Source: Bacillus sp. B15-48
GTDB lineage: Bacteria; Bacillota; Bacilli; Bacillales; Cytobacillaceae
DNA: 64,000 nt
Direction: 5' to 3'
Assembly (NCBI RefSeq): GCF_016879755.1
Contig: NZ_WOFU01000011.1
Coordinates: 17,361-81,360 of the forward strand
Made by a program: the position numbers and the translations under genes. Numbering within the stretch: position 1 is the stretch's first letter; each line of letters opens with the position of its first letter. This document shows, one piece after another, positions 31,296 through 44,192 of the stretch. The notes under the pieces were generated by a model. It was not told the origin of the DNA. It saw only the letters and a program-made list of their open reading frames with translations, and made no database searches.

Positions 31296-33374
31296 TTATT
31301 GCCCACTATTTTTTTTGATGATTTCTTCAGAGACAGATTTAGGAACTTCTTCGTAATGATCGAAGTGCATTGAGAATACACCGCGTCCTTGTGTAGCTGA
31401 ACGAAGAGCTGTTGCATAACCAAACATTTCTGAAAGTGGAACCATCGCACGAACTACTTGTGCATTCCCACGAGCATCCATACCTTCGACGCGTCCGCGA
31501 CGTGCAGTAATCATACCCATGATATCGCCAAGGTATTCTTCTGGAATTACAACTTCTACTTTCATGACAGGCTCAAGAATGACTGGTTGGCATTTTGATG
31601 CCGCATTTTTAAGCGCCATAGAAGCAGCGATTTTAAATGCCATTTCTGAGGAGTCTACATCATGGTATGAGCCATCATATAGTCTTGCTTTAATATCAAC
31701 TAACGGATATCCAGCAAGCACTCCACGGTCTAAAGCATCTTCAAGACCGGCTTGAACAGCTGGGATGTACTCACGTGGAACAACCCCTCCGACAATACCG
31801 TTTACAAATTCAAATCCTTTTCCTTCTTCGTTTGGAGAGAATTCAATCCAAACATGTCCGTATTGTCCGCGTCCACCAGATTGGCGAGCAAATTTACCTT
31901 CAACCTGTGCAGAACCACGGAATGTTTCACGGTATGCAACTTGCGGTGCACCAACGTTTGCCTCAACTTTGAATTCACGCTTCATACGGTCAACAAGAAT
32001 ATCTAGGTGCAGTTCACCCATACCTGCGATGATAACTTGTCCAGTTTCCTGGTCAGTATGCGCACGGAATGTTGGGTCCTCTTCTTGAAGCTTTTGAAGT
32101 GCCGTAGACATTTTATCTTGGTCAGCCTTTGATTTAGGCTCAACAGAAAGCTGAATAACAGGCTCTGGGAACTGCATTGATTCTAAGATAACAAGGGATT
32201 TCTCGTCACATAGAGTGTCACCAGTAGTTGTATCTTTTAAACCAACTGCTGCTGCAATGTCACCAGAATGAACGATAGCAATTTCTTGGCGGCTGTTTGC
32301 ATGCATTTGCAAGATACGACCAACACGTTCACGCTTACCTTTTGTTGAATTCTTTACATAAGAACCAGCTTCAAGTGTTCCGGAGTAAACGCGGAAGAAA
32401 GTTAGTTTACCGACATATGGGTCAGTCATAACTTTAAACGCTAATGCTGAGAACGGCTCTTCGTCATCTGCATGACGTTCAACTTCTTCCTCAGTATCCG
32501 GAAGATGACCTTTAATTGCTGGTACATCCAGTGGAGATGGAAGATAGTCGACAACTGCATCAAGCATCGCCTGAACACCTTTGTTTTTGAATGCAGAACC
32601 ACAAAGAACTGGGTAGAATTCTACGTTAACTGTTCCTTGACGGATTGCAGCCTTAACTTCTTCAGTACTAAGCTCTTCGCCGCCTAGGTACTTTTCCATT
32701 AAGTCTTCATCTAGCTCAGCAACAGCTTCAATTAGCTTTTCGCGCCATTCTTCTGCTAATTCTTTATACTCATCCGGGATTTCGCCTGTTGTGATTTCAG
32801 TTCCAAGGTCATTCCCATAAAACCATGCTTTCATTTCAATTAAGTCAATAATTCCATTGAAGTTGTCTTCTGCTCCAATTGGAAGTTGGATTGGGTGTGC
32901 GTTCGCTTGAAGACGGTCATGAATTGTTCCTACAGAATATAGGAAGTCAGCGCCTAATTTATCCATTTTATTAACGAATACGATACGCGGTACTCCGTAT
33001 GTTGTCGCTTGACGCCATACAGTTTCTGTTTGTGGCTCAACACCTGATTGGGCATCAAGTACTGTTACCGCACCATCAAGAACACGAAGTGAACGTTCAA
33101 CTTCAACAGTGAAGTCTACGTGTCCAGGAGTGTCGATGATGTTAACGCGATGGTTATCCCACTGAGCTGTTGTCGCAGCAGAAGTGATTGTAATACCACG
33201 TTCTTGTTCTTGCTCCATCCAGTCCATCTGTGCTCCACCTTCATGTGTTTCACCGATTTTATGGATTTTCCCAGTGTAGTACAGGATACGCTCAGTTGTT
33301 GTCGTTTTACCAGCATCAATATGAGCCATGATCCCGATATTACGTGTTCTTTCTAAGGAGAACTCTCTTGCCAT
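31296..33374 (-). CDS. fusA: Elongation factor G
   Basis: EF-G, 692 aa, catalyses ribosomal translocation. P-loop AHIDAGKT, switch region [19 protein letters not shown] and NKMD are intact, followed by domains II-V including [14 protein letters not shown] (domain IV) and [20 protein letters not shown]. No fusidic-acid-resistance change is evident by eye. It follows rpsG by 47 bp in the str operon. Confidence 0.98.
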   Translation of the reverse strand: MAREFSLERTRNIGIMAHIDAGKTTTTERILYYTGKIHKIGETHEGGAQMDWMEQEQERGITITSAATTAQWDNHRVNIIDTPGHVDFTVEVERSLRVLDGAVTVLDAQSGVEPQTETVWRQATTYGVPRIVFVNKMDKLGADFLYSVGTIHDRLQANAHPIQLPIGAEDNFNGIIDLIEMKAWFYGNDLGTEITTGEIPDEYKELAEEWREKLIEAVAELDEDLMEKYLGGEELSTEEVKAAIRQGTVNVEFYPVLCGSAFKNKGVQAMLDAVVDYLPSPLDVPAIKGHLPDTEEEVERHADDEEPFSALAFKVMTDPYVGKLTFFRVYSGTLEAGSYVKNSTKGKRERVGRILQMHANSRQEIAIVHSGDIAAAVGLKDTTTGDTLCDEKSLVILESMQFPEPVIQLSVEPKSKADQDKMSTALQKLQEEDPTFRAHTDQETGQVIIAGMGELHLDILVDRMKREFKVEANVGAPQVAYRETFRGSAQVEGKFARQSGGRGQYGHVWIEFSPNEEGKGFEFVNGIVGGVVPREYIPAVQAGLEDALDRGVLAGYPLVDIKARLYDGSYHDVDSSEMAFKIAASMALKNAASKCQPVILEPVMKVEVVIPEEYLGDIMGMITARRGRVEGMDARGNAQVVRAMVPLSEMFGYATALRSATQGRGVFSMHFDHYEEVPKSVSEEIIKKNSGQ

Positions 33375-33421
33375 TTGGTCTTTCTCCTTCCATGTATAAG
33401 TGTATTGGATTTAAAATAATT

Positions 33422-33916
<495 letters not shown>

Positions 33917-33933
33917 TTATTAAGATGATGTTA

Positions 33934-34356
33934 TTATTTCTTAGCTGCTTTCGGACGCTTCGTTCCGTATTTTGAACGACTTTGCATACGGTTGTTTACA
34001 CCTGCAGTGTCTAGTGCTCCACGAACGATATGGTAACGTACCCCTGGTAAGTCTTTCACACGTCCACCACGGATAAGAACAACACTGTGTTCTTGTAAGT
34101 TGTGGCCGATTCCAGGAATATAGGCTGTTACCTCGATTCCATTTGTTAAACGTACACGGGCATATTTACGAAGCGCTGAGTTCGGCTTCTTTGGAGTCAT
34201 TGTACCAACACGTGTACATACACCACGTTTTTGTGGAGAAGTTTGGTTTGTTTGCGCTTTTTTGAAGCTATTATATCCTTTGTTAAGCGCAGGTGACTTT
34301 GATGTTTCCTCGACTGATTTACGAGGCTTGCGTACTAATTGGTTAATTGTAGGCAT
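33934..34356 (-). CDS. rpsL: 30S ribosomal protein S12
   Basis: Ribosomal protein S12, 140 aa, at the decoding centre. The streptomycin-determining segments [11 protein letters not shown] (Lys56) and [13 protein letters not shown] are in the wild-type form, so a sensitive ribosome is expected. The N-terminus is [20 protein letters not shown]. First main gene of the str operon, about 100 bp after rplGB. Confidence 0.98.
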   Translation of the reverse strand: MPTINQLVRKPRKSVEETSKSPALNKGYNSFKKAQTNQTSPQKRGVCTRVGTMTPKKPNSALRKYARVRLTNGIEVTAYIPGIGHNLQEHSVVLIRGGRVKDLPGVRYHIVRGALDTAGVNNRMQSRSKYGTKRPKAAKK

Positions 34357-34429
34357 TGATTTTTCCTCCTTTCACTTCTTTGGTAGACCCACACATCCAG
34401 GTGGTTCTTTTTTTGCTAAAAACAAAGTC

Positions 34430-34450
34430 TTTGTAGTCTAACACTACAAA
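34430..34450 (-). other. Hairpin upstream of rpsL
   Basis: TTTGTAGT / ACTACAAA, a perfect 8-bp stem with a 5-nt loop, lies 11 bp past the rplGB stop in the rpsL leader. With few trailing T it may be a weak terminator or part of an S12 leader. Confidence 0.4.
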
Positions 34451-34460
34451 AACAGGTTTT

Positions 34461-34709
34461 TTACATTAATATAGCTACAGCGGCGGCTTTGACATTAATT
34501 CCGCATGCATTGCCTAGTTTTTTCATTGAATCCACATAGGAAACTTTAACACCAGTTTTTAATGTCTGGTCGATAATCAGTTCCTTTAGATTCTGATCGG
34601 CATCTTCGGCAATAATGACTTCTAGTACACTGTTCGTACTAAGTGCCTTAACTGTCTGCTTTGTACCTATAGTAATCTTTTTCGCCTGTAATACTTTTTC
34701 ATAAGACAT
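34461..34709 (-). CDS. rplGB: L7Ae-family K-turn-binding protein YbxF
   Basis: An 82-aa member of the L7Ae/L30e family (YbxF type), which binds kink-turn RNA. Sequence begins MSYEKVLQAKKITIGTKQTV; the conserved core KKLGNACGINVKAAAVAIL is present. The ATG at 34709 is chosen from homologue length and a GGAGG-like site; the open extension upstream reads into the rpoC-rplGB gap. It sits between rpoC and rpsL as in Bacillus. The role in vivo is not firmly established. Confidence 0.93.
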   Translation of the reverse strand: MSYEKVLQAKKITIGTKQTVKALSTNSVLEVIIAEDADQNLKELIIDQTLKTGVKVSYVDSMKKLGNACGINVKAAAVAILM

Positions 34710-34806
34710 TGCTATCCTCCAAAAGTTACAGGTTAATAGGAGCACCTTTGCAATATTATCATTTCGTAAAATGGATGTCAACACTCTTTTGGATTTTTCT
34801 CATTTA

Positions 34807-34840
34807 AATGCGGTACTCCAATGATTGGAAGTACCGCATT
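34807..34840 (-). terminator. Hairpin downstream of rpoC
   Basis: A near-perfect 16-bp stem, AATGCGGTACT + CCAAT paired with ATTGG + AGTACCGCATT, lies 30 bp past the rpoC stop. The leftward side has only TTTAAAT, whereas the rightward side has TTTTTT, so it may work as an attenuator between rpoC and rplGB or stop antisense transcription. Confidence 0.55.
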
Positions 34841-34869
34841 GTTTTTTACACTAAGCGAAGATTCGCCTA

Positions 34870-37800
34870 TTACTCAACAGGTACTGCGTCATCTGTAACT
34901 TCCTCAACCAAAACTGGTTCTGCTCGGCGATAGCGTTGCATACCTGTTCCAACTGGAACTAGTTTACCAATGATGACATTTTCCTTTAGCCCTAGTAATT
35001 CATCACGTTTCCCTTTAATCGCGGCATCTGTAAGGACTCTTGTTGTCTCCTGGAAGGAAGCAGCAGATAAGAAGGAATCCGTTTCAAGTGATGCCTTTGT
35101 AATTCCAAGGAGAACTGGACGTCCAGTTGCTGGCATTCTACCGTCAAGAATAGCCTTACGGTTTGCATCAGTAAATTGATGAATTTCTAGCAATGTCCCT
35201 GGAAGAACATCTGTTTCTCCAGCGTCGATAACTCTAATTTTTCTCATCATCTGACGTACCATTACTTCAACGTGCTTGTCACCAATTTCTACCCCTTGCA
35301 TACGGTAAACCTTTTGAACTTCACGCAACAAGTATTCTTGAACAGATTTTACGTCTTTGACTTTCAGAAGTTCTTTCGGGTCAATCGAACCTTCAGTAAG
35401 TTCTTCACCACGTTCTACTTGACTATTTATGGCTACTTTCAATCTCGCTGTATATGGAGCTGTGTACGTACGCGATTCCACGTCACCTTGGACGACAATT
35501 TCATGCTGACGGTCCCGGCCTTCGTTTATGCCTACTACAACACCGCTAATCTCTGTAATAACCGCTTGACCCTTAGGGTTACGCGCTTCAAATAATTCCT
35601 GAATACGCGGAAGACCTTGTGTGATATCGTCTCCTGCAACACCCCCGGTATGGAATGTACGCATCGTCAACTGTGTACCTGGTTCACCAATTGATTGAGC
35701 GGCGATGATACCGACTGCTTCCCCAACTTCAACTTCTTGACCAGTAGCCAAATTGCGTCCGTAACATTTCTTACACACACCATGGCGTGTATTACATGTA
35801 AAGGCAGAGCGAATCCACACTTCCTCAATCCCACTGTTAACAATCTCGAGAGCTAAATCTTCCGTAATCAAGTCATTTTCATTAACGATTACATCATTTG
35901 TTTCTGGGTGTTTAATTGTTTTTCTTGAATAGCGCCCAATTAAACGCTCTTCTAGTGATTCAATAATTTCCGTACCATCTCTTAATGGTCTCACATCTAA
36001 CCCACGGTCCGTTCCACAGTCATCTTCGCGAACAATGACATCCTGAGCGACATCAACAAGGCGACGTGTTAAATAACCAGAGTCAGCTGTTTTAAGTGCT
36101 GTATCGGCTAGACCTTTACGCGCACCATGCGTAGAAATAAAGTACTCTAATACGGTTAACCCTTCACGGAAACTAGAGATAATCGGCAATTCAATAATTC
36201 GTCCAGCTGGGTTGGCCATCAAACCACGCATACCTGCAAGCTGCGTAAAGTTAGAAGCATTACCACGGGCACCGGAATCACTCATCATGAAGATTGGGTT
36301 TGTTTTACTCAAGGACTTCATCAGCTTAGTTTGAATCGTATCCTTAGCCGCACTCCAAATCGAGATTACACGGTCATACCGCTCATCTTCCGTAATTAAT
36401 CCGCGTCTAAATTGTTTCAAAACATTATCTACCTTTGTTTGAGCCTCATTAATGATCCCCTCTTTTTCAGCAAGGACAACGATATCCGAGACACCAACAG
36501 TAATACCCGCTTTAGAGGAGTATTTAAAGCCAAGATCTTTCATGCGGTCAAGCATTTTAGATGTTTCGGTAATAGCAAACTTCTTGAAAACTTCGGCAAT
36601 GATGTTCCCGAGAATTTTTTTCTTGAACGGGTCAACGAGCGGCATTTCCTTAACAACCGTCTTCACGTCAGCCCCTTTTTCAACAAAATACCTCTCAGGT
36701 GTTTTTTCCTCTAAGTTCGCTTTTGTAGGTTCATTAATGTAAGGGAATGAATCTGGTAAAATTTCATTGAAAATCAACTTACCAACAGTTGTTAACAACA
36801 ATTGTTCGTTTTGCTCTTCAGTAAAGGTTTGGTTACCTAACGACCCCGCATACACAGCCACCCTTGTATGAAGATGGACATATCCGTTTTGATAGGCGAT
36901 CAGAGCCTCATTAGCATCCTTAAATATCATCCCTTCGCCCACAGCGCCTTCTCTTTCAAGCGTTAAGTAATAGTTACCTAAAACCATATCCTGTGAAGGT
37001 GTAACAACAGGTTTTCCATCTTTCGGATTCAAAATATTTTGCGCTGCAAGCATGAGTAAACGTGCCTCTGCTTGGGCCTCTGCTGAAAGCGGTACGTGAA
37101 CCGCCATTTGGTCACCATCAAAATCGGCGTTATATGCAGTACATACAAGTGGGTGAAGACGGATTGCACGCCCTTCAACAAGCGTCGGTTCAAATGCTTG
37201 AATTCCGAGTCTATGCAGAGTTGGTGCACGGTTAAGCAATACTGGATGTTCTTTAATGACATCTTCTAAAACATCCCAAACTTCCGGCTGAACTCTTTCA
37301 ATTTTTCGTTTAGCAGACTTGATGTTGTGTGCAAGTCCTTTTTGAACGAGCTCCTTCATAACAAACGGCTTGAAAAGTTCAAGAGCCATTTCTTTTGGTA
37401 GTCCACATTGATACATTTTAAGATTCGGTCCGACTACGATAACAGAACGTCCAGAATAGTCAACGCGCTTCCCTAATAGGTTTTGACGGAAACGCCCTTG
37501 TTTCCCTTTAAGCATGTGGGATAGGGATTTTAACGGACGGTTACCTGGTCCAGTGACTGGGCGTCCACGACGGCCGTTATCAATAAGCGCATCAACAGCT
37601 TCTTGGAGCATACGCTTTTCATTTTGGACAATAATACTTGGAGCCCCGAGGTCAAGAAGACGCTTCAGACGATTATTCCGATTGATGACACGACGATACA
37701 AGTCATTCAAGTCAGAGGTAGCAAATCGTCCTCCATCAAGCTGGACCATCGGACGTAACTCAGGTGGAATGACTGGAAGCACATCAAGAATCATCCAAGA

Positions 37801-38469
37801 AGGTTCATTGCCAGAGTTACGGAAAGCTTCTAATACTTCAAGGCGTTTAATCGCTCGTGTACGACGTTGTCCTTGAGCCGTTTTTAACTCTTCTTTTAAT
37901 CCATCAACATCTTTATCAAGATCAATACTTGAAAGGAGTTTTTTAATTGCTTCAGCACCCATTGAAGCTTGGAATTTACTTCCATATTTATCCCGATAGG
38001 CACGATACTCTTTTTCTGATAGTAATTGTTTCTTTTCTAGTGCTGTATCACCTGTATCTGTTACTACATATGATGCAAAGTAAATTACTTCTTCAAGCGC
38101 ACGGGGTGACATATCAAGGACAAGACCCATTCTGCTTGGAATCCCTTTGAAATACCAAATATGGGAAACTGGAGCGGCTAATTCAATATGGCCCATCCGT
38201 TCACGGCGGACTTTAGCCCGAGTGACTTCAACGCCACAACGATCACAGACAACCCCTTTATAGCGAACTCGTTTGTATTTCCCACAATGACATTCCCAAT
38301 CCTTTGTTGGACCAAATATCCGTTCGCAGAACAACCCGTCTTTTTCTGGCTTTAATGTACGGTAGTTAATTGTTTCTGGTTTTTTTACTTCACCAAATGA
38401 CCAAGAACGGATTTTATCCGGTGATGCAAGACCAATCTTCATATATTCAAAATTATTGACATCCAACAA
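34870..38469 (-). CDS. rpoC: RNA polymerase beta-prime subunit
   Basis: RpoC, 1199 aa, forms half of the polymerase active site. The N-terminal zinc ribbon ([18 protein letters not shown]), the catalytic Mg-binding [14 protein letters not shown], and the second zinc site (CGTDRGL...[13 protein letters not shown]) are intact. The length is typical of Bacillus, which lacks the large insertions of other phyla. The long acidic C-terminus ends VTDDAVPVE. It follows rpoB by 97 bp. Confidence 0.98.
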   Translation of the reverse strand: MLDVNNFEYMKIGLASPDKIRSWSFGEVKKPETINYRTLKPEKDGLFCERIFGPTKDWECHCGKYKRVRYKGVVCDRCGVEVTRAKVRRERMGHIELAAPVSHIWYFKGIPSRMGLVLDMSPRALEEVIYFASYVVTDTGDTALEKKQLLSEKEYRAYRDKYGSKFQASMGAEAIKKLLSSIDLDKDVDGLKEELKTAQGQRRTRAIKRLEVLEAFRNSGNEPSWMILDVLPVIPPELRPMVQLDGGRFATSDLNDLYRRVINRNNRLKRLLDLGAPSIIVQNEKRMLQEAVDALIDNGRRGRPVTGPGNRPLKSLSHMLKGKQGRFRQNLLGKRVDYSGRSVIVVGPNLKMYQCGLPKEMALELFKPFVMKELVQKGLAHNIKSAKRKIERVQPEVWDVLEDVIKEHPVLLNRAPTLHRLGIQAFEPTLVEGRAIRLHPLVCTAYNADFDGDQMAVHVPLSAEAQAEARLLMLAAQNILNPKDGKPVVTPSQDMVLGNYYLTLEREGAVGEGMIFKDANEALIAYQNGYVHLHTRVAVYAGSLGNQTFTEEQNEQLLLTTVGKLIFNEILPDSFPYINEPTKANLEEKTPERYFVEKGADVKTVVKEMPLVDPFKKKILGNIIAEVFKKFAITETSKMLDRMKDLGFKYSSKAGITVGVSDIVVLAEKEGIINEAQTKVDNVLKQFRRGLITEDERYDRVISIWSAAKDTIQTKLMKSLSKTNPIFMMSDSGARGNASNFTQLAGMRGLMANPAGRIIELPIISSFREGLTVLEYFISTHGARKGLADTALKTADSGYLTRRLVDVAQDVIVREDDCGTDRGLDVRPLRDGTEIIESLEERLIGRYSRKTIKHPETNDVIVNENDLITEDLALEIVNSGIEEVWIRSAFTCNTRHGVCKKCYGRNLATGQEVEVGEAVGIIAAQSIGEPGTQLTMRTFHTGGVAGDDITQGLPRIQELFEARNPKGQAVITEISGVVVGINEGRDRQHEIVVQGDVESRTYTAPYTARLKVAINSQVERGEELTEGSIDPKELLKVKDVKSVQEYLLREVQKVYRMQGVEIGDKHVEVMVRQMMRKIRVIDAGETDVLPGTLLEIHQFTDANRKAILDGRMPATGRPVLLGITKASLETDSFLSAASFQETTRVLTDAAIKGKRDELLGLKENVIIGKLVPVGTGMQRYRRAEPVLVEEVTDDAVPVE

Positions 38470-38566
38470 GGGGCCTACCTCCCTTTTAATCTAGGGTTAA
38501 TCCCTTAAGGTGATGAACGCCTTAGTTTTTACTAACGATCGAGGCGTTCAGTCACCGATTATACAA

Positions 38567-41500
38567 CTATTCTTTAGATCCTACTTTTTCCGGATCAATT
38601 TCCTCTGTTTCAGGAGCAATGGTTATTGGTTCATTATGATGCATTTCATCTTCATCATCGAAATCGCGCATTTCAATTTCTTTTTCATCACCTGAAAGAA
38701 TCTTTACATCCATACCAAGACTTTGAAGTTCCTTCATCAACACCTTGAAGGACTCAGGTACGCCTGGTTCTGGGACGTTTTCTCCTTTTACAATCGCTTC
38801 ATATGTCTTTACACGTCCAACAACATCATCTGATTTCACAGTTAAAATTTCTTGAAGTGTATAGGCAGCACCATAGGCTTCAAGCGCCCATACTTCCATC
38901 TCCCCGAAACGCTGACCACCAAATTGAGCTTTCCCACCAAGAGGCTGTTGCGTAACAAGTGAGTATGGACCAGTCGAACGAGCATGGAGTTTATCATCAA
39001 CCATATGTGCTAGTTTAATCATATACATGACACCAACAGATACACGGTTATCAAATGGTTCACCGGTACGCCCATCGTAAAGAACTGTTTTCGCATCAGT
39101 GGCCATTCCAGCTTCTTCAATCGTTTCCCAAACATCCTCTTCGGTTGCACCATCAAATACTGGTGATGCTACATGAATGTTAAGATAACGTGCGGCCATT
39201 CCAAGATGCAATTCTAGCACCTGTCCGATATTCATCCTTGACGGAACTCCTAATGGGTTTAACATGACGTCAACTGGTGTACCATCTGGTAAATATGGCA
39301 TATCTTCCTCTGGAAGGACACGCGAGATAACCCCTTTGTTTCCATGGCGTCCGGCCATTTTATCCCCTTCAGAAATCTTCCGTTTTTGAACAATGTATGC
39401 ACGGACGAGCTGGTTCACACCAGGAGGCAATTCATCGCCATCTTCACGGTTAAAGACTTTCACATCAAGGACAATTCCACCGCCACCATGCGGAACACGC
39501 AACGATGTATCGCGTACTTCTCTAGCTTTCTCACCAAAGATTGCATGCAATAGACGTTCTTCTGCAGTCAGTTCGGTAACCCCTTTTGGTGTTACTTTTC
39601 CAACAAGCAAATCACCATCTTTTACTTCCGCACCTACTCTGATAATTCCGCGTTCATCGAGATTGCGCAATGCATCTTCTCCAACATTTGGAATATCACG
39701 GGTAATCTCTTCTGGACCAAGCTTTGTATCGCGAGACTCTGATTCATACTCTTCGATATGAATGGATGTGTATACATCATCTTTTACAAGTCGTTCGCTC
39801 ATGATGATGGCATCCTCATAGTTATAACCATCCCAGTTAATAAAAGCAACCAGGACATTTCGACCAAGGGCTAACTCACCTTTTTCCATTGATGGACCAT
39901 CAGCGAGAATTTCCCCTTTTGTAACCCGGTCACCAACGCTTACAATTGGTCGTTGATTATAGCATGTTCCTTGGTTTGAGCGTATGAATTTTAGCAATCG
40001 ATATTTATCGAGGTCGCCTTTAAGCTCTTGGCCACCTACCTCAGTGATCCTACGCACCCAAACTTCGCGAGCCTCAACATGCTCAACAATTCCTTCATGC
40101 TTGCAAATAACCGCAGCACCTGAATCCTTTGCAGAGACATGTTCCATTCCTGTACCGACACGTGGTGATTCTGGTTGCAACAATGGAACAGCTTGTCGCT
40201 GCATGTTCGCTCCCATCAAGGCACGGTTCGAGTCATCGTTTTCTAGGAAAGGAATACACGCTGTCGCAGCCGAAACGACTTGTTTCGGTGATACATCCAT
40301 ATAGTCAACGCGTTCACGGCGGACAATCGTGTTTTCACCACGGAAACGGGCAACGACCATATCATCTATAAAATCTCCGTCTTCTGATAATCTAGCGTTT
40401 GCCTGTGCGACAACATAATTATCTTCCTCATCGGCTGTTAAATAATCGAAATGAGAAGTGACTTTTCCAGTTTCGGGATCAACGCGACGATAAGGTGTTT
40501 CAATAAAACCAAATTTATTTACTTTCGCAAATGATGAAAGCGAGTTAATTAATCCGATGTTTGGTCCCTCAGGCGTTTCAATCGGACACATACGACCATA
40601 GTGAGAATAGTGAACGTCACGTACTTCAAATCCTGCACGTTCACGAGTTAGTCCACCAGGTCCTAATGCAGATAGACGTCTTTTATGTGTCAATTCAGCC
40701 AATGGATTTGTTTGATCCATAAACTGAGAAAGCTGAGAACTTCCAAAGAACTCTTTAATTGACGCAATGACTGGTCGAATATTAATTAACTGCTGAGGTG
40801 TAATCGTGTTTGTGTCTTGAATGGACATCCTTTCACGAACAACACGCTCCATTCTTGAAAGTCCAATACGGAATTGATTTTGCAACAGCTCACCAACAGA
40901 ACGAAGTCTTCTATTTCCTAAGTGATCGATGTCATCCGTATCACCTACACCATACAATAAGTTAAAGAAATAACTAATCGATGAAATGATATCGGCAGCT
41001 GTAATATTTTTAACTTGTTCTTCCACATTGGCATTGCCAATGATGTTAATCACTTTTTCATCTTCATCATTTGGTGCATAAATCTTAATCGATTGTAATG
41101 GAATGTCTTCTTCCACTACTCCCCCATATGGTTTATGTGTCTCATACCCTACATTCACCTGAAGATAAGGAAGAATTTTATCTAATGTTCGACGATCAAG
41201 AGTTACGCCCTTTTCAGCAATAATTTCTCCTGTGTCCGGGTCAACCAAAGTTTCCGCTAGTTTTTGGCCAAACAAGCGATTTTTTATGTGTAACTTTTTA
41301 TTTAATTTATAGCGACCAACGCTCGCTAAATCATAGCGTTTAGGGTCGAAGAATCTAGATACTAACAGGCTTTTTGCATTTTCTACAGTCGGCGGTTCAC
41401 CTGGACGAAGCCGTTCGTAGATTTCAATCAACGCCTTTTCAGTACCTTCTGTATTGTCTTTTTCAAGCGTATTTCGGATATACTCATTATCGCCGATCAA

Positions 41501-42136
41501 GTCGATGATTTCTTGATCGGATCCGAAGCCAAGTGCACGCAAAAGAACCGTAACAGGGAGCTTCCTCGTACGATCGATCCTAACATATACAACATCTTTC
41601 GCATCGGTTTCATACTCAAGCCAGGCGCCACGATTCGGAATAACGGTAGCGGAAAAGCCTTTCTTCCCGTTTTTATCCATCTTCGCACTGAAATAAACAC
41701 TAGGAGAACGCACCAATTGAGATACGATAACCCTCTCGGCACCATTGATGACGAAAGTTCCTGTTTCAGTCATAAGCGGGAAGTCTCCCATGAAGACATC
41801 CTGATCTTTTACTTCACCAGTTTCTTTATTAACAAGACGTACTTTCACCCTTAATGGAGCGGAGTAAGTAACATCTCTCTCTTTAGATTCTTCTACTGGA
41901 TATTTTGGTTCTGCAAGACTGTAATCAATAAAATCTAGCGATAAGTTCCCAGTAAAGTCCTCAATCGGGGAAATATCTTGGAACATTTCCCGTAGTCCCT
42001 CATCAAGGAACCATTGATAAGAAGCCGTTTGAATTTCAATTAAATTCGGCAATTCTAATACTTCACTGATTCTTGCATAACTTCTTCGCTGGCGGTGTCG
42101 TCCATACTGAACTAGTTGACCTGTCAACTGATTCAC
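38567..42136 (-). CDS. rpoB: RNA polymerase beta subunit
   Basis: RpoB, 1189 aa. The rifampicin-determining region reads [19 protein letters not shown] then [13 protein letters not shown], i.e. the sensitive form. The C-terminal part contains [20 protein letters not shown] and [20 protein letters not shown] and an acidic tail. The start [20 protein letters not shown] matches the Bacillus protein. It is preceded by a ~210-bp leader after rsmC that includes the rsmC terminator. Confidence 0.98.
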   Translation of the reverse strand: MNQLTGQLVQYGRHRQRRSYARISEVLELPNLIEIQTASYQWFLDEGLREMFQDISPIEDFTGNLSLDFIDYSLAEPKYPVEESKERDVTYSAPLRVKVRLVNKETGEVKDQDVFMGDFPLMTETGTFVINGAERVIVSQLVRSPSVYFSAKMDKNGKKGFSATVIPNRGAWLEYETDAKDVVYVRIDRTRKLPVTVLLRALGFGSDQEIIDLIGDNEYIRNTLEKDNTEGTEKALIEIYERLRPGEPPTVENAKSLLVSRFFDPKRYDLASVGRYKLNKKLHIKNRLFGQKLAETLVDPDTGEIIAEKGVTLDRRTLDKILPYLQVNVGYETHKPYGGVVEEDIPLQSIKIYAPNDEDEKVINIIGNANVEEQVKNITAADIISSISYFFNLLYGVGDTDDIDHLGNRRLRSVGELLQNQFRIGLSRMERVVRERMSIQDTNTITPQQLINIRPVIASIKEFFGSSQLSQFMDQTNPLAELTHKRRLSALGPGGLTRERAGFEVRDVHYSHYGRMCPIETPEGPNIGLINSLSSFAKVNKFGFIETPYRRVDPETGKVTSHFDYLTADEEDNYVVAQANARLSEDGDFIDDMVVARFRGENTIVRRERVDYMDVSPKQVVSAATACIPFLENDDSNRALMGANMQRQAVPLLQPESPRVGTGMEHVSAKDSGAAVICKHEGIVEHVEAREVWVRRITEVGGQELKGDLDKYRLLKFIRSNQGTCYNQRPIVSVGDRVTKGEILADGPSMEKGELALGRNVLVAFINWDGYNYEDAIIMSERLVKDDVYTSIHIEEYESESRDTKLGPEEITRDIPNVGEDALRNLDERGIIRVGAEVKDGDLLVGKVTPKGVTELTAEERLLHAIFGEKAREVRDTSLRVPHGGGGIVLDVKVFNREDGDELPPGVNQLVRAYIVQKRKISEGDKMAGRHGNKGVISRVLPEEDMPYLPDGTPVDVMLNPLGVPSRMNIGQVLELHLGMAARYLNIHVASPVFDGATEEDVWETIEEAGMATDAKTVLYDGRTGEPFDNRVSVGVMYMIKLAHMVDDKLHARSTGPYSLVTQQPLGGKAQFGGQRFGEMEVWALEAYGAAYTLQEILTVKSDDVVGRVKTYEAIVKGENVPEPGVPESFKVLMKELQSLGMDVKILSGDEKEIEMRDFDDEDEMHHNEPITIAPETEEIDPEKVGSKE

Positions 42137-42200
42137 CCCTCAAATCAAGCGTAATTATTCCACTATTTGTGTTCTTTCATGCAACCCATTTCATAAGACA

Positions 42201-42228
42201 AAAAGAAAAAGGGTTTTACGTTAAAACC
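42201..42228 (-). terminator. Terminator/attenuator between rsmC and rpoB
   Basis: GGTTTTA / TAAAACC hairpin with a 3-nt loop, followed leftward by CTTTTTCTTTTT. It would end rsmC transcripts or attenuate read-through into rpoB. Confidence 0.6.
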
Positions 42229-42346
42229 ACATTTTCTTTGACGAACAATTATTTTGTTAGTTTTCCCCATATGACCCAAAATATACGTATAAAGTATATT
42301 TTTAGCATATATTAGAAAACTAATCTATTGGCATTTTATAATGCTA

Positions 42347-42967
42347 TCATAGCCGGTGTTCATCGTCAACTTTTTTGGCTCTGATTATAAAATAACCTTT
42401 CTTTTTTTCAATGACATCAACCTGAGCAAACAAGTCCTCTAACTTTTTAATCGCCGAAGATGCACCTTGCTTCTTCTGAATAACGATCCATAATTCACCT
42501 GTATCGGTAAGATGAAGAACGCTTTGTTCAAAGATGTTATGGACAACTTTTTTCCCCGCTCGAATTGGAGGGTTTGTCAAAATCGCTTGAAATTGGGTCT
42601 CTTCAACCGCTAATAAGCAATCACTCTCATAAATTCGAACATTGTTTATTTGATTTAACTTTGCATTTTCTCTAGCCAAAGTTAATGCCCTTTCATTCAC
42701 ATCAACCATATGTACGATTGCGTCCGGAAAGGATTTTGCGATTGATAAACCAATTGGCCCATAACCGCATCCAACATCAAGAATGGGTCCTTTATCATTT
42801 TCTAACTGAAAAGTTTCAATTAATAAACGTGAACCAAAATCTACTTCTTTTTTTGAAAAAACACCACTGTCCGTTTTAAACTTAAACGAATTCCCCTTTA
42901 GTTCGAAATGCCAAAACACCGGAGAACTTGCTGACTCTGGATTTTTCGAGAAGTAATGATTTGTCAA
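42347..42967 (-). CDS. rsmC: Class I SAM-dependent methyltransferase (RsmC-like, YbxB)
   Basis: A 206-aa methyltransferase of the RsmC/RlmG family, predicted to make m2G in 16S rRNA. SAM-binding motif I LDVGCGYGPIG, motif II VHMVDVNERAL, and catalytic NPPI in ILTNPPIRAGKK. It contains only the catalytic half of the E. coli-type two-domain protein, as in Bacillus YbxB. It lies between rplL and rpoB, isolated by a terminator on each side. Confidence 0.9.
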   Translation of the reverse strand: MTNHYFSKNPESASSPVFWHFELKGNSFKFKTDSGVFSKKEVDFGSRLLIETFQLENDKGPILDVGCGYGPIGLSIAKSFPDAIVHMVDVNERALTLARENAKLNQINNVRIYESDCLLAVEETQFQAILTNPPIRAGKKVVHNIFEQSVLHLTDTGELWIVIQKKQGASSAIKKLEDLFAQVDVIEKKKGYFIIRAKKVDDEHRL

Positions 42968-43002
42968 AACTGACCACCATCCTTATGCGATCCTAATTAT
43001 CG

Positions 43003-43031
43003 AAAAAAAGCCCGCTTGACAGCGAGCTTTT
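43003..43031 (-). terminator. rplJL terminator
   Basis: AAAAGCTCGCT / AGCGGGCTTTT stem read leftward followed by TTTTT, 12 bp past the rplL stop. Partial termination here would lower rsmC and rpoBC expression relative to L12, which is needed in multiple copies per ribosome. Confidence 0.8.
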
Positions 43032-43042
43032 CTAAAATTTTA

Positions 43043-43408
43043 TTACTTAACCTCTACGCCAGCTCCAACTTCTTCAAGCTTAGCTTTAAGTTCTTCAGCC
43101 TCTTCTTTAGCAATGCCTTCTTTAAGTGGCTTCGGAGCGTTATCAACAACTTCTTTCGCTTCTTTAAGTCCAAGACCTGTAATTTCACGAACAACCTTGA
43201 TAACTTTGATTTTTTGGTCGCCTGCAGAAGTAAGAATTAGATCAAACTCAGTTTGTTCTGCAACAGCGTCGCCACCAGCAGCGCCACCCATAACAGCTAC
43301 TGGAGCTGCAGCAGTTACGCCGAATTCTTCTTCAATTGCTTTTACTAGGTCGTTTAGTTCTAAAACAGTCATATTTTTAACTGCTTCAATGATTTGTTCT
43401 TTCGTCAT
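43043..43408 (-). CDS. rplL: 50S ribosomal protein L7/L12
   Basis: Stalk protein L12, 121 aa, recruits translation GTPases. N-terminal dimerisation helix [20 protein letters not shown], an Ala/Gly hinge ([14 protein letters not shown]), and C-terminal domain with [20 protein letters not shown]. It follows rplJ by 59 bp. Normal length. Confidence 0.98.
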   Translation of the reverse strand: MTKEQIIEAVKNMTVLELNDLVKAIEEEFGVTAAAPVAVMGGAAGGDAVAEQTEFDLILTSAGDQKIKVIKVVREITGLGLKEAKEVVDNAPKPLKEGIAKEEAEELKAKLEEVGAGVEVK

Positions 43409-43467
43409 TGTTCATTTCCTCCTTAAAGTTGGTTAATGTTTTTTTAAATTATCGAACGTAGATTAAC

Positions 43468-43968
43468 TTACGCGCCTTGTTCTTCTTTTTGTTCTGCAAC
43501 TGCTTTTGTAGCAAGAGCAAGATTGCGGATAGGTGCTTGGAGTACGCTGAGTAGCATAGAAAGCAAGCCTTCGCGAGATGGTAGATCTGCAAGAGCTTTT
43601 ACTTCTTCAACTGTAGCGACGTTTCCTTCAATTACACCTGCTTTAATTTCAAGTGCTTCGTTCTTTTTTGCGAATTCATTAATAATTTTTGCCGGTGCGA
43701 CAACATCTTCAGTACTGAATGCAACTGCGTTTGGTCCTGTAAGTACTTCGTTTAGCCCTTCAATTCCTGCTGCTTCAGCTGCACGGCGAGTCATTGTGTT
43801 TTTGTACACTTTGAACTCAACACCCGCATCACGAAGTTGCTTGCGAAGTTCAGTAACTTCAGCCACTGTTAAACCGCGGTAATCAACGACAATCGTCGAT
43901 TGACTCGCTTTGAATTTATCAGCGATTTCCTCAACTAGTTGTTTCTTTGTTTCAATCACGCTGCTCAT
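43468..43968 (-). CDS. rplJ: 50S ribosomal protein L10
   Basis: Ribosomal protein L10, 166 aa, anchors L12 dimers at the stalk base. Begins [20 protein letters not shown]; the long C-terminal helix ([20 protein letters not shown]) provides the L12-binding surface. An L10 leader RNA with an attenuator precedes it, so L10(L12) should control its own synthesis. Confidence 0.98.
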   Translation of the reverse strand: MSSVIETKKQLVEEIADKFKASQSTIVVDYRGLTVAEVTELRKQLRDAGVEFKVYKNTMTRRAAEAAGIEGLNEVLTGPNAVAFSTEDVVAPAKIINEFAKKNEALEIKAGVIEGNVATVEEVKALADLPSREGLLSMLLSVLQAPIRNLALATKAVAEQKEEQGA

Positions 43969-44006
43969 ATTTACACCTCCTGTAGAATTATCTACACTTA
44001 TACCGA

Positions 44007-44135
44007 GCTAATCAAAAAACCTCCATGTCGTACAGACATGGAGGTAGTATACAATAGGAACTTCGAGAATCTATCGTATGACCTCGGCAGGGTATTAAGC
44101 CATTACGGCACCTGCTGTCTGCGGTACAAATGTTA
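44007..44135 (-). ncRNA. L10 leader (rplJL autoregulatory RNA)
   Basis: The rplA-rplJ gap, read leftward, carries ACCGCAGACAGCAGGTGCCG and, about 20 nt on, AATACCCTGCCGAGGT, the paired conserved blocks of the L10 leader that bind L10(L12)4. It is followed by a strong terminator hairpin 40 bp before the rplJ start, giving a transcription-attenuation arrangement. Confidence 0.85.
44014..44045 (-). terminator. Attenuator of the L10 leader
   Basis: ACCTCCATGTC / GACATGGAGGT stem with a short TGTAC loop followed leftward by TTTTTTG. It lies between the leader core and rplJ. Confidence 0.85.
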
Positions 44136-44192
44136 TTTATTTTTAACAACAAAATACATTTTATCTAAATGTATCGAAATTGTCAATTGGTA

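Noticed and set aside
38567..42136. Rifampicin- or streptomycin-resistance changes in rpoB/rpsL
   Set aside because: The rpoB cluster segment ([20 protein letters not shown]) and the rpsL segment ([11 protein letters not shown]) both read as the sensitive form.
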